A stretch of DNA of 64,000 nt from Afipia carboxidovorans OM5 (GTDB lineage Bacteria > Pseudomonadota > Alphaproteobacteria > Rhizobiales > Xanthobacteraceae): contig NC_015684.1 of NCBI RefSeq assembly GCF_000218565.1, positions 2,666,001 to 2,730,000 on the forward strand. The letters run 5' to 3'. The notes under the pieces are model-generated. The model did not search any database. It had not been told where the DNA came from and worked only from the letters and a program-made list of their open reading frames with translations. Numbering within the stretch: the stretch's first letter is position 1; each line of letters opens with the position of its first letter. Shown one piece after another: positions 36,456 to 49,350 of the stretch. Position numbers and translations under genes: made by a program.

Positions 36456-38107
36456 ATGCCGATCTCGGCGATCATCACCTTCGCAATTTCCAGCTCGCCC
36501 ATGATCACCAGATTTGCCCCGTGATGCTCGAGATGCGCGATCTCCTGCTCCGAATGCGCACGCGCGATGATCGGGATGCTGGCGCTGATCGCCCGCGCCT
36601 TGGCGATGATCTGGCCGCTCTCGAAAGCATCTGGGATCGCAACCAGAAGGCCACGCGCGGCTTCGAGATTCGCTGCCTGCAGCATACCGGGCGCTGCGGC
36701 ATTGCCGCTGATGACCTCGATCCCCTCCTGCTGCAAGCGCTCGATGGCACCGGGATTATCCTCGATCACCAGGAACGGCGCATTTCCGGCGCGTAGCGCC
36801 TTGCCGACCACGCTGCCGACGCGTCCGTAGCCGACAAGAATGACATGGCCGGTAAGGCCTGAGACCGGCAGTTCGACACGCGGTGCAGGCTTCTCGTCGT
36901 TCGACGCTTCCGACACTCCCTCTTTTTCTTTCAGAACGCGGTCGAGCACGGCGAACCATAACGGGTTCAGCATGATGGTGATGATGGATCCCGCGAGCAC
37001 GAGATCGCGACCGCGCTCGGTCATCAGCGACAGGCTGACGCCGAGTGCGATGAGGATGAAGGAGAATTCACCGATCTGCGCAAGGCTCGCTGAGATCGTC
37101 AGCGCCGTGGGTTTGGAATAGCCGAACAGCCGCACGATCCCATAGGCCGCGATCGATTTGCCGAACAGGATGATGAACAATGTCGCGAGAAGCGGCAGCG
37201 GCTCCTTCACGATGATCGAGGGGTCGAACAACATGCCGACCGACACGAAGAACAGCACCGCGAATGCATCGCGCAGCGGCAGCGTCTCGCTCGCCGCGCG
37301 CTGGCTGAGTTCGGACTCGCTCAGGATCATGCCGGCGAAAAAAGCGCCGAGTGCGAACGATACATCGAACAGCAAGGCCGCACCGAAGGCGACGCCAAGC
37401 GAAATCGAAAACACCGCGAGGCGAAACAGTTCGCGCGAGCCGGTGTGGGCGACATAATGCAGAAGCCAGGGAATGACGCGGCGGCCGACCACCAGCATCA
37501 ACACCATAAAGGTCGCGACCTTGCCGAGCGTCATCAAGAGCGGCCAGGTGAGCGCCGACATATCCAAGCTGGTCTCGCCGTTCATTAGCCCCGCAAGCGG
37601 CGGCAGCATCACCAGCGTCAGCACACAGAAGATGTCCTCGACAATCAGCCAGCCGACCGCGATGCGGCCACGCTCGGTGTCGATGAGACGCCGCTCCTGC
37701 ATCGCGCGCAGCAGCACTGCGGTCGAAGCCGTGGAGAGTGCGATGCCGAACATGATGCCCTTGCCATTGCTCCAGCCGAGCATCCAGCCGAGCGCCCAGC
37801 CCATCAACGTGGCGGCCGAAATCTGCGCCACCGCGCCCGGCAGTGCGATGCCGCGCACCGACCACAGATCCTTCAGCGAGAAATGCAGGCCGACGCCGAA
37901 CATAAGAAGAATGATTCCGATCTCGGCGAGTTCGTTGGCGATAGTCTGATCGGCAACGAAGCCCGGCGTGAACGGGCCCATAACAACGCCTGCAAGCAGA
38001 TAACCGACGAGCGGTGAAATACGGGCGCGTTGAACCAGCGCGCCAAGGAAAAAGGCGAGAACGAGACCGACGACAATTGTCGAAATAAGCGGCGTGTTAT
38101 GATTCAT
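36431..38107 (-). CDS. CPA2 cation:proton antiporter (YbaL/KefB type) with RCK domain
   Basis: A 558-residue inner-membrane antiporter. About twelve helices (LVGYLLAGVVMGPFTPG, ASLAQIGEFSFIL) are followed, near residue 410, by a cytosolic TrkA-N/RCK nucleotide-binding domain (GHVILVGYGRVGSVVGKAL). This is the YbaL/KefB layout, moving K+ or Na+ in exchange for protons. ATG 38107 is chosen since the upstream frame lacks family similarity. It is divergent from the stress protein gene, with which it shares a 197-base intergenic region. Confidence 0.9.
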   Translation of the reverse strand: MNHNTPLISTIVVGLVLAFFLGALVQRARISPLVGYLLAGVVMGPFTPGFVADQTIANELAEIGIILLMFGVGLHFSLKDLWSVRGIALPGAVAQISAATLMGWALGWMLGWSNGKGIMFGIALSTASTAVLLRAMQERRLIDTERGRIAVGWLIVEDIFCVLTLVMLPPLAGLMNGETSLDMSALTWPLLMTLGKVATFMVLMLVVGRRVIPWLLHYVAHTGSRELFRLAVFSISLGVAFGAALLFDVSFALGAFFAGMILSESELSQRAASETLPLRDAFAVLFFVSVGMLFDPSIIVKEPLPLLATLFIILFGKSIAAYGIVRLFGYSKPTALTISASLAQIGEFSFILIALGVSLSLMTERGRDLVLAGSIITIMLNPLWFAVLDRVLKEKEGVSEASNDEKPAPRVELPVSGLTGHVILVGYGRVGSVVGKALRAGNAPFLVIEDNPGAIERLQQEGIEVISGNAAAPGMLQAANLEAARGLLVAIPDAFESGQIIAKARAISASIPIIARAHSEQEIAHLEHHGANLVIMGELEIAKVMIAEIGIQAQPLAS

Positions 38108-38226
38108 GCGGCATTTTGTTGCATTTGTGAATATGATGCCAGAACGTTGTTTGGCTACCCATCGACGCACACCGACACGACAGGCGTATCGCTGAGATGG
38201 GTTGAGCAACTGCGTGAGGCATGCCG

Positions 38227-38240
38227 TTGATGTGCCTCAA
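38227..38240. promoter_or_regulatory. FNR/FixK-type box
   Basis: TTGA-TGTGCC-TCAA matches the TTGA-N6-TCAA core of FNR/FixK2 sites. It lies 65 bases before the universal stress protein start and 120 bases before the divergent antiporter start. Eight fixed bases make a chance hit in one intergenic region unlikely. Oxygen-responsive UspA genes in Bradyrhizobium are under FixK2. Confidence 0.5.
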
Positions 38241-38304
38241 CGCGCCGATATGCTGACAACGCGATGATATCGCATGATTGCAACCAGTCGATTGGAGGCA
38301 GCCC

Positions 38305-39138
38305 GTGATTAAAGATCTCACTCTCAAGCTCGAAACCGACGCGGCCCGTGACCGTTCGCTCAATTACGCGATCTCGGTGGCCGAAGTTTTTGGTGCGCAT
38401 GTGACGGCGATGGCCTCCAGCGACCCGATCACCTTTGCCCAATACCCAATTCCGGCGATGCCCGAGACGGTCATTGCCAACATCCGAGCGGAAAAGGAGC
38501 GCGAGGCCCGCGCTGCGATCGCGCGCTTCGAGGAAGCCGCGAAGGGCCGCGGCATTTCCTACGAGCACGAGATCGTCACCCACCGCCTGCCGCAGTCGGC
38601 GGAAGCCTTCGCGGTCAAGGCGCGCCGCGCCGATCTCAGTATCGTCCAGCAGATGGAGAACACGGACGAGGACAACGAGATCGTCATCGAGACCGTGCTG
38701 TTCGATTCTGGCCGGCCGGTGCTGATCGTGCCTTATATCCAGAAGGAAGGGTTGAAGCTCGACCACGTCGTGTGCTGCTGGGACGGCAGCGCGACCGCGG
38801 CACGCGCGGTCAACGACGCCCTGCCGTTCCTGACGCGGGCGAAGAATGTCGACATCCTCATCATCTCAAACGAGAAGACCGAGGACCCGCGTCATCAGGC
38901 AAGCGGCGAGGGCATCGTCAAGCACCTTGCCCGCCACGGCATCGCAACCCAACTGAAGGTCCAGCAGGCGCCCGACTCGAGCGTCGCTAGCGCCATCCTG
39001 TCCTATGCCGCCGATCAAGGCAGCGATCTTATCGTGATGGGTGGCTACGGCCATTCGCGCCTGCGCGAATTCATTCTCGGCGGCGCGACCCGCAGCATCC
39101 TCGCTTCGATGACGGTGCCCGTCCTTATGTCGCATTAA
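38305..39138 (+). CDS. Universal stress protein, tandem UspA domains
   Basis: A 277-residue protein with two UspA domains, residues about 1-140 and 150-277. The second carries the ATP-binding motif GGYGHSRLREFILGGATRSI (G-x2-G-x9-G-S/T type). GTG 38305 has GGAGG 7 bases upstream; a TTG further up is less likely. The gene lies behind an FNR/FixK-type box, which suggests induction at low oxygen. Confidence 0.9.
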   Translation: MIKDLTLKLETDAARDRSLNYAISVAEVFGAHVTAMASSDPITFAQYPIPAMPETVIANIRAEKEREARAAIARFEEAAKGRGISYEHEIVTHRLPQSAEAFAVKARRADLSIVQQMENTDEDNEIVIETVLFDSGRPVLIVPYIQKEGLKLDHVVCCWDGSATAARAVNDALPFLTRAKNVDILIISNEKTEDPRHQASGEGIVKHLARHGIATQLKVQQAPDSSVASAILSYAADQGSDLIVMGGYGHSRLREFILGGATRSILASMTVPVLMSH

Positions 39139-39182
39139 AAGGACGAAGCTGGCGTCGCAATAGAGACGCTTGTCTGCCTCTT

Positions 39183-39274
39183 CGTCATGGCCGGGCTTGT
39201 CCCGGCCATCCACGCCCTTTCTTAGCTGAAATGTCGCGAGGACGTGGATGCCCGGCATAGTGCCGGGCATGACG
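39183..39274. repeat. Intergenic palindromic repeat, copy 2
   Basis: It begins CGTCATGGCCGGGCTTGTCC and ends GCCGGGCATGACG, with nested hairpins as in copy 1 and GACGTGGATG near the centre. It lies between the convergent usp and alaS genes, where it could also end both transcripts. Confidence 0.85.
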
Positions 39275-39300
39275 GATCAAGCCAACGACAACATCCTGAC

Positions 39301-41967
<2,667 letters not shown>

Positions 41968-42171
41968 AACCGTCCAATCGACCTTGCGAATCCGTGCCGG
42001 ACCATGCCGCGTAAAATGCAGATTTTCCACGCCGCTTTTAGACGGGGGACGCCGCCCTTGTCCACAAAGCGGGCGGCGCAAACGGCCTGCCGTTAGGAGA
42101 AGATGGGCGTCCCGCGGCCGCGTTGACAGTCCCGGAATCCCATGATCTGGTCCGCGGGACAGCTACCCGCC

Positions 42172-42360
42172 AATCGGGAGAGACTGGCCGCTTTGAACTG
42201 CATCGCAGCGAAAGGCAGGCCGGCGCCGAAGGAGCAACCGCCCCGGAAACTCTCAGGCAAAAGGACCGTGTGCGGGACGACACATCTGGAAAGAGATACG
42301 GCCGGCAACGGCGCGGTATCCGCCGACGGGATAATACTCTCAGGCGCAGCGACAGGTGGG
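42172..42360 (+). ncRNA. Tandem glycine riboswitch upstream of gcvT
   Basis: Two aptamer cores are seen. The first has CGGGAGAGAC, then GCCGAAGGAGCAA, then ACTCTCAGGCAAAAGGAC and CATCTGGAAAGAG. The second has GCCGACGGG, then ACTCTCAGGCGCAGCGACAG. These are the invariant glycine-riboswitch segments. The element sits 52 bases before gcvT and should switch the operon on when glycine is in excess. A TTGACA at 42123 could be the -35 region of its promoter. Confidence 0.92.
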
Positions 42361-42411
42361 GCTTCGGCAGGGTTTCCGGCAATTTAGCCGGTGAGCCCAC
42401 AGGAGCATCCG

Positions 42412-43560
42412 ATGTCTGCGCAGCCCGGCCCGTCCTCCCTGAAGCAGGTCCCCCTTCACGCCCTGCACGTCTCCCGCGGTGGCAAGATGGTGCCGTTCGC
42501 AGGCTATGAGATGCCGGTGCAGTATGCCGCCGGTGTCCTCAAGGAGCATCTCCACACTCGCGCCTCTGCCGGCTTGTTCGATGTCTCGCATATGGGCCAG
42601 ATCATGCTGCGGCCCAAGTCGGGCCGGGTCGAGGATGCGGCCGCGGCGCTCGAACGGCTGGTGCCGCAGGATATTCTGGGCATCGCCCCCGGCCGCCAGC
42701 GCTACGCACTTTTCACCAACGAGGACGGCGGCATTCTCGACGACCTGATGGTGGCGAATTTTGGTGACGCTCTGTTTCTGGTGGTCAACGCCGCCTGCAA
42801 GGACGCCGACGAGGCGCATCTGCGCGCCCATCTTTCCTCCACCTGCGAGATCGTTCCGCTGACCGATCGTGCGCTGATCGCCTTGCAGGGTCCGAAGGCG
42901 GTCGCCGTGCTTGAGAAGCTCGACCCCACGATTTCCGCGATGCGGTTCATGGATAGCGGTCCGCGCACCCTGCTCGGCATCCCCTGCTTCGTCTCACGCT
43001 CCGGCTACACCGGCGAGGACGGGTTCGAAATTTCGGTCCCGGCCGCGGACGCCGAGCGACTGGTAACGACTCTGCTCGCCGACCCGGCGGTGCTGCCGAT
43101 CGGCCTTGGCGCGCGCGACAGCCTGCGGCTCGAAGCAGGCCTCTGCCTCTACGGCCACGACATCGACACCACCACGACGCCGATCGAGGGCGCCCTCGAA
43201 TGGGCGATCCAGAAAGCCCGTCGCAAGGGCGGCGCTCGCGAAGGCGGGTTTCCCGGCGCCGATACCATTCTGCGCCAGCTTGCGGAAGGCGCCCCGCGCC
43301 GCCGTGTCGGCCTCAAGGCTGAAGGCCGCGCGCCGGTGCGCGAGGATGCGCCTCTGTTCGCGGACGCTTCCTCCACCAACAGGCTTGGCCGCGTCACCTC
43401 GGGCGGGTTCGGCCCGAGCGTCAACGGCCCCGTGGCGATGGGTTACGTGCCCACCCCGCTCGCGAGCGCCGGCACGGCCCTTGTCACCGAACTGCGCGGA
43501 AGCCGCCTGCCCATGCAGGTGGTGAAGCTGCCTTTCGTTGCTCCCACCTATCAACGCTGA
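42412..43560 (+). CDS. gcvT: Glycine cleavage system T protein
   Basis: A 382-residue aminomethyltransferase that takes the methylamine carbon onto tetrahydrofolate. It has the conserved FDVSHMGQIML, YALFTNEDGGILDDLMV, and the folate-binding region ending in the RGSRLPMQVVKLPFVAPTYQR C-terminus. ATG 42412 has AGGAG 7 bases upstream; GTG 42391 is open but lacks a site. It is the first gene of gcvTHP. Confidence 0.96.
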   Translation: MSAQPGPSSLKQVPLHALHVSRGGKMVPFAGYEMPVQYAAGVLKEHLHTRASAGLFDVSHMGQIMLRPKSGRVEDAAAALERLVPQDILGIAPGRQRYALFTNEDGGILDDLMVANFGDALFLVVNAACKDADEAHLRAHLSSTCEIVPLTDRALIALQGPKAVAVLEKLDPTISAMRFMDSGPRTLLGIPCFVSRSGYTGEDGFEISVPAADAERLVTTLLADPAVLPIGLGARDSLRLEAGLCLYGHDIDTTTTPIEGALEWAIQKARRKGGAREGGFPGADTILRQLAEGAPRRRVGLKAEGRAPVREDAPLFADASSTNRLGRVTSGGFGPSVNGPVAMGYVPTPLASAGTALVTELRGSRLPMQVVKLPFVAPTYQR

Positions 43561-43569
43561 GAGAAACCC

Positions 43570-43935
43570 ATGACCACGCTTTTCACCTCCGACCATGAAT
43601 GGCTGCAGATCGAGGGCGACACCGCCACGATCGGCATCACCGACTTCGCGCAGAACCAGCTCGGCGACGTCGTGTTTGTCGAACTGCCGAAAGCCGGCCG
43701 CAGCCTGAAGAAAGGCGAGACGGCGGCAACCGTGGAAAGCGTCAAGGCAGCTTCCGACGTCTATGCGCCGGTTTCAGGCGAAGTCGTCGAGGCGAACGAG
43801 GCGCTCGCCGCAGACCCCTCGCTCATCAATTCCGACCCGCAAGGCAAGGCATGGTTCTTCAAGCTCAAGCTCGCCGACAAGGGCGAACTGGAAGGGCTGA
43901 TGGATGAGGCCGCTTACAAGGCGCAGACGGAGTAA
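43570..43935 (+). CDS. gcvH: Glycine cleavage system H protein
   Basis: A 121-residue lipoyl carrier that shuttles the aminomethyl group. The lipoylation lysine is in ATVESVKAASDVYAPVSGEV near residue 60. It starts 9 bases after gcvT. A palindromic repeat separates it from gcvP, which may uncouple their translation. Confidence 0.97.
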   Translation: MTTLFTSDHEWLQIEGDTATIGITDFAQNQLGDVVFVELPKAGRSLKKGETAATVESVKAASDVYAPVSGEVVEANEALAADPSLINSDPQGKAWFFKLKLADKGELEGLMDEAAYKAQTE

Positions 43936-43940
43936 TTTTT

Positions 43941-44025
43941 CGTCATGGCCGGGCCTGTCCCGGCCATCAACGTCTTGGCTGCAAAGAGGAAGGCGTAAAT
44001 GCCCGGCATAAAGCCAGGCATGACG
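43941..44025. repeat. Intergenic palindromic repeat, copy 3
   Basis: It begins CGTCATGGCCGGGCCTGTCC and ends GCCAGGCATGACG. It fills the gap between gcvH and gcvP and contains in-frame ATGs that would add a repeat-derived MPGIKPGMT to GcvP. Confidence 0.8.
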
Positions 44026-44049
44026 ATGGAGCAAGAGATGGAGCAAGGC

Positions 44050-46890
44050 ATGACCGTCGAACCTGCGATCGATTTCGCCCGCCGCCACATCGGCCCATCG
44101 GCGCGTGATGTCGCATCGATGCTGGAGACCGTCGGCGCGCCAAGCCTCGATGCGCTAATCGATGAAGCACTGCCGGCAGCGATCCGCCTTAACCGGCCGC
44201 TCGATCTGCCGCCGCCCGCAAGCGAAGCGGATGCGCTCACCCACATGCGCGAGCTTGCCGCGCAGAACCAGATCTTCACCTCGCTGATAGGCCAAGGCTA
44301 TTCCGGCACGATCCTGCCCACGGTGATCCTGCGCAACATTCTCGAAAACCCGGCCTGGTACACGGCCTACACGCCCTACCAGCCGGAAATCAGCCAGGGG
44401 CGGCTCGAGGCGCTGTTCAACTTCCAGACCATGATCTGCGACCTGACCGGGCTTGATGTCGCTAACGCCTCGCTGCTCGACGAGGCGACCGCCGCGGCGG
44501 AAGCGATGGCGCTCGCCGAGCGCGCCGGCAACACAAAAAGCAGTGCGTTCTTCGTCGACCGCAACGTGCACCCGCAGACGCTTGCCGTGCTGCGCACGCG
44601 CGCGGAGCCGCTCGGCTGGACGCTCATCGTCGGCGATCCCATGCATGACCTGGACAGTGCAGATGTATTCGGCGCGCTGTTTCAATATCCCGGCACGGAC
44701 GGTGCCATCACCGACATTCGTCCCGCCATCGCGGCGCTGCATGCCAAGGGCGGCGTCGCCGTCGTTGCAGCCGACATTCTGTCGCTCACGCTCATCGCCT
44801 CGCCCGGCGAACTCGGCGCCGACATCGCGATCGGCTCGACGCAGCGTTTCGGCGTGCCGATGGGTTATGGCGGCCCGCACGCGGCCTACATGGCGGTGAA
44901 GGATACGTTCAAGCGCGCACTGCCCGGCCGCCTTGTCGGGCTGTCGGTCGATTCACGAGGGCAGCCGGCCTATCGCCTCGCGCTGCAGACGCGCGAGCAG
45001 CATATCCGCCGTGAAAAAGCGACTTCAAACATCTGCACCGCGCAGGTGCTGCTCGCTGTGATCTCGTCGATGTACGCGGTCTATCACGGCCCCGAAGGAC
45101 TCGTGCACATCGCACGCACCGTGCATCGCCGCGCCGCGGCGCTTGCAGCCGGCCTGCGCCGGCTCGGTTTCAAGCCGGCGAACGAAAACTTCTTCGACAC
45201 CGTGACGGTGACAGCGGAAGGCGCGCAACGCGCGGACATTCTCTCCCGCGCGCAGGCTGAGCGCCTCAACCTGCGGATCGGCAAGACGACGCTCGGCATC
45301 GCACTCGACGAGACGACGACGTCTGCAACCGTCGAGGCGGTATGGCGCGCGTTCGGCGGCGCGCTCGATTATGCCGAGATCGAGCGTGACGCAGTGGACA
45401 CGCTGCCCGCGTCACTCGCGCGCACCGGGGCTTTCCTGACGCACCCGGTGTTTCACGCTTATCGCTCCGAGACAGAACTATTGCGCTATATGCGTCGGCT
45501 TTCCGACCGCGACCTCGCGCTCGACCGCGCGATGATCCCGCTCGGCTCCTGCACCATGAAGCTCAACGCCACCACGGAAATGATCCCGCTGACGTGGCCC
45601 GAGTTCGGCAACATTCACCCATTCGTGCCGAAGAGCCAGGCGGCGGGCTATCACGCGCTGTTCGCGCGGCTGGAGCAATGGCTCGCGGAAATCACCGGCT
45701 ATGATGCGGTGTCGTTGCAGCCGAACTCCGGCGCGCAGGGCGAGTATGCGGGATTGCTCGCGATCCGCAGTTACCACGCCGCGCGCGGCGAGGCGAAACG
45801 CGACGTCTGCCTGATCCCTGCCTCCGCACACGGCACCAATCCCGCCTCGGCCAGCATGGCCGGCATGAAGGTCGTGGTCGTTGCATGCGACACCAACGGC
45901 AATGTCGATGTCGCCGACCTGCGCAAAAAGGCCGAGACGCATGCCGACACGCTCGCGGCGATCATGATCACCTACCCGTCCACCCACGGCGTGTTCGAGG
46001 AAGCGATCCGCGAGATCTGCGACATCGTCCACGCCCATGGCGGGCAGGTCTATCTCGACGGCGCCAACCTCAATGCGCAGGTCGGCCTCGCGCGCCCCGG
46101 CGATTATGGCGCCGACGTGAGCCACCTGAACCTCCACAAGACTTTCTGCATCCCGCATGGCGGCGGCGGCCCCGGCATGGGGCCGATCGGCGTCAAGAAA
46201 CACCTCGCGCCGTTCCTGCCGCTGGTGAACGGCGAAGACATCGGGGCAGTGAGCGCAGCGCCTTACGGCTCGGCCTCGATCCTTGTGATTTCCTATCTCT
46301 ACATCCTGATGATGGGCGCGAAGGGACTGCGTCACGCCACTGAAGCTGCGATCCTCAATGCCAACTACATCGCGAAGCGTCTCGATGCACATTTCCCGGT
46401 GCTCTACCGCAATCATAACGGCCGCGTCGCGCACGAATGCATCGTCGATCCACGCCCGCTGAAGACAACTTGCGGCGTCACCGTGGACGACATCGCCAAG
46501 CGGCTGATCGACTATGGCTTCCACGCGCCAACCATGAGCTTCCCGGTCCCCGGCACGCTGATGATCGAACCAACCGAATCCGAGTCGAAGGCCGAGATCG
46601 ATCGCTTCTGTGACGCGATGATCGCTATCCGGCGCGAGATCGCGCAGGTCGAAGCCGGCGAATTCCCGATCGAAGCATCGCCTCTGCGTTACGCGCCGCA
46701 CACCGTGCACGACATCGCCGACGACAACTGGCAGCGGCCTTATGTGCGTGCACAGGGCTGCTTCCCCGATGATCGCTCCCGACAGGACAAATACTGGTCG
46801 CCGGTCGGCCGCGTCGACAATGTCTATGGCGACCGCAACCTTGTCTGCTCCTGCCCGCCAGTCAGCACTTACGCACAGGCGGCGGAGTAA
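44050..46890 (+). CDS. gcvP: Glycine dehydrogenase (decarboxylating), GcvP
   Basis: A 946-residue PLP enzyme, the P protein of glycine cleavage, which decarboxylates glycine and passes the rest to GcvH. The PLP lysine is in HLNLHKTFCIPHGGGGPG near residue 697. ATG 44050 is chosen because GGAG lies 8 bases upstream and the frame before it (MPGIKPGMT at 43999) is repeat sequence. Earlier ATGs at 44026 and 44038 are also possible. Both halves of the single-chain dimer are present. Confidence 0.95.
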   Translation: MTVEPAIDFARRHIGPSARDVASMLETVGAPSLDALIDEALPAAIRLNRPLDLPPPASEADALTHMRELAAQNQIFTSLIGQGYSGTILPTVILRNILENPAWYTAYTPYQPEISQGRLEALFNFQTMICDLTGLDVANASLLDEATAAAEAMALAERAGNTKSSAFFVDRNVHPQTLAVLRTRAEPLGWTLIVGDPMHDLDSADVFGALFQYPGTDGAITDIRPAIAALHAKGGVAVVAADILSLTLIASPGELGADIAIGSTQRFGVPMGYGGPHAAYMAVKDTFKRALPGRLVGLSVDSRGQPAYRLALQTREQHIRREKATSNICTAQVLLAVISSMYAVYHGPEGLVHIARTVHRRAAALAAGLRRLGFKPANENFFDTVTVTAEGAQRADILSRAQAERLNLRIGKTTLGIALDETTTSATVEAVWRAFGGALDYAEIERDAVDTLPASLARTGAFLTHPVFHAYRSETELLRYMRRLSDRDLALDRAMIPLGSCTMKLNATTEMIPLTWPEFGNIHPFVPKSQAAGYHALFARLEQWLAEITGYDAVSLQPNSGAQGEYAGLLAIRSYHAARGEAKRDVCLIPASAHGTNPASASMAGMKVVVVACDTNGNVDVADLRKKAETHADTLAAIMITYPSTHGVFEEAIREICDIVHAHGGQVYLDGANLNAQVGLARPGDYGADVSHLNLHKTFCIPHGGGGPGMGPIGVKKHLAPFLPLVNGEDIGAVSAAPYGSASILVISYLYILMMGAKGLRHATEAAILNANYIAKRLDAHFPVLYRNHNGRVAHECIVDPRPLKTTCGVTVDDIAKRLIDYGFHAPTMSFPVPGTLMIEPTESESKAEIDRFCDAMIAIRREIAQVEAGEFPIEASPLRYAPHTVHDIADDNWQRPYVRAQGCFPDDRSRQDKYWSPVGRVDNVYGDRNLVCSCPPVSTYAQAAE

Positions 46891-46904
46891 GCACTCCTCA
46901 CTGG

Positions 46905-47026
46905 CGTCATGCCCGACTTTATGCCGGGCATCCACGTCTTTCTTTCAAGTGTGGCCAAGACGTAGATGGCCGGGACATAGGCGAGCGGAAGCGACGCCGT
47001 TCTTCGAACGGCTATGCCCGGTCATG
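46905..47026. repeat. Palindromic repeat, copy 4, with an insertion
   Basis: It starts CGTCATGCCCGACTTTATGC and ends at CTATGCCCGGTCATGA. The second arm is broken by about 30 bases (46981-47011) including a CCGTTCTTCGAACGG hairpin. It lies between the convergent gcvP and recA. Confidence 0.65.
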
Positions 47027-47050
47027 AAAGCTTTGGGAGTTACAATATTC

Positions 47051-47103
47051 AAAAAACAAAACGGGCCCTGAGGATGTCGGCAACTCAACATCCGCAGCGC
47101 CCG
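47051..47103 (-). terminator. Probable recA terminator
   Basis: Read on the minus strand, GGATGT and ACATCC enclose a 10-base loop and are followed by GGGCCCGTTTTGTTTTTT. The outer bases (GGGC...GCCC) extend the stem with bulges. It is 150 bases after the recA stop. Confidence 0.6.
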
Positions 47104-47255
47104 CCTTGCCTTCCGAAGGGCGATATTGCCGGAGCAAGGATTCCCGTCTTGCCCGCACCGCCCCAAAAACCTGAGATTCCTCGAGAGGCTCTCAAGTCCC
47201 GAAATAAATTCTGTCATGCGAGCCGCGATGCGCGCGCCCCGCACGCGAAGGACGA

Positions 47256-48338
<1,083 letters not shown>

Positions 48339-48449
48339 GGGTTCACTCCTTATGTACGGGATTCGCCGGCCGGACAAAGGCTTCCCTGAAGCGGCGGACC
48401 GGAATCGCTGAAAACATCCGATGGAGTGAATGTACCCTATTTGTTCCTT

Positions 48450-48464
48450 GTTCGCAATATGTTC
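48450..48464. promoter_or_regulatory. SOS box (LexA site) of recA
   Basis: GTTC-GCAATAT-GTTC is a perfect GTTC-N7-GTTC, the alphaproteobacterial LexA operator. Its place upstream of recA is expected. A further GTTC at 48443 adds a partial repeat. Confidence 0.88.
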
Positions 48465-48671
48465 TTTTTGGCTTGGCGGCACTGAGCGGTTTAACTCTCA
48501 GGTGGCTTCCCTGGCGCAGCCATAAAGGGCTTTCGGTCGATGCATTAACAAATGTGGCAGAGCTTTCTGCCTTGCCGGCACATACTCCAGCATCACCGCA
48601 CGACCCGTGGCATCTATCGGTGATGAGATCGCCGGTTGCGCTCCCGTCCAATTCAAACGGAGGGAGCACCA
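48465..48671. other. Intergenic region recA to small membrane gene
   Basis: No gene is seen. It must hold the recA promoter near the SOS box and that of the small plus-strand gene, which has GGAGGGAG at 48659. I see no other site. Confidence 0.5.
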
Positions 48672-48788
48672 ATGATGCGTCCTTACAATTCACCCGATCC
48701 AGTCGAAAAAACCTTCATCACGGTGGGTATGGTTGCAGCCGCCGTATTCGTTATGACGGTCGCCTATAGCTTCTTCTTCCTGCGATGA
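48672..48788 (+). CDS. 38-residue single-span membrane protein
   Basis: ATG 48672 (a second ATG follows at once) with GGAGGGAG 6 bases upstream opens MMRPYNSPDPVEKTF, then a hydrophobic helix (FITVGMVAAAVFVMTVAYSF) and ends FLR. A single helix near the C-terminus suggests a tiny inner-membrane protein. I know no family. The strong ribosome-binding site and coherent topology support it. Confidence 0.55.
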   Translation: MMRPYNSPDPVEKTFITVGMVAAAVFVMTVAYSFFFLR

Positions 48789-48991
48789 CGCCGATGACGA
48801 CATCGCGGACAGAAAGTGATCCGCGCGAGAATCGAAGCCCGCGCAAATTGAGAACTGGCCGCCTTCTCGTCGGCGTCATGGTCTTCGATATCGTTCAAAT
48901 CGCGCGTCAACTGTGCCTTTGAACAGCTCTTGTCGATCCCAACCACCCGCAACCCTGTATTATCCTGCCAGAATCGGACGAGGGGACTCCC

Positions 48992-49324
48992 GTGACATCG
49001 CTGGCGGCATTTGTCGGTGCGGCGCTGATGGAGATCGGCGGCTGCTTTGCGTTCTGGGCCTGGCTACGACTCGGCCAGTCGCCGCTGTGGCTCATCCCGG
49101 GCATGGCCGCGCTGGCGCTGTTCGCCTACCTCCTCACGCTGGTCGATAGTCCGCTCGCCGGCCGGGCCTATGCCGCCTATGGCGGCATCTACATCGCCAG
49201 CGCGCTCGTGTGGGGATGGGCGATGGAAGGCCACCGGCCGGATCGCTGGGACGTTGCAGGCGCCACCATCTGCCTCATCGGCATGGCAGTGATCCTGTTC
49301 GGTCCAAGGCCCGCTGCTCTGTAG
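48992..49324 (+). CDS. ynfA: YnfA/UPF0060 family membrane protein
   Basis: A 110-residue four-helix membrane protein. [37 protein letters not shown] and [17 protein letters not shown] are the family motifs. It resembles small multidrug resistance transporters, but its function is unproven. It starts at GTG 48992 with GAGGGG upstream. Confidence 0.93.
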
Positions 49325-49350
49325 AACCGCTACAAGCGCGCCCTACCCGC

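Noticed and set aside
48940..48992. GGACGAGG before ynfA as a guanidine-II riboswitch
   Set aside because: Only one ACGR loop is present and it is not in a stem; the motif needs two hairpins.
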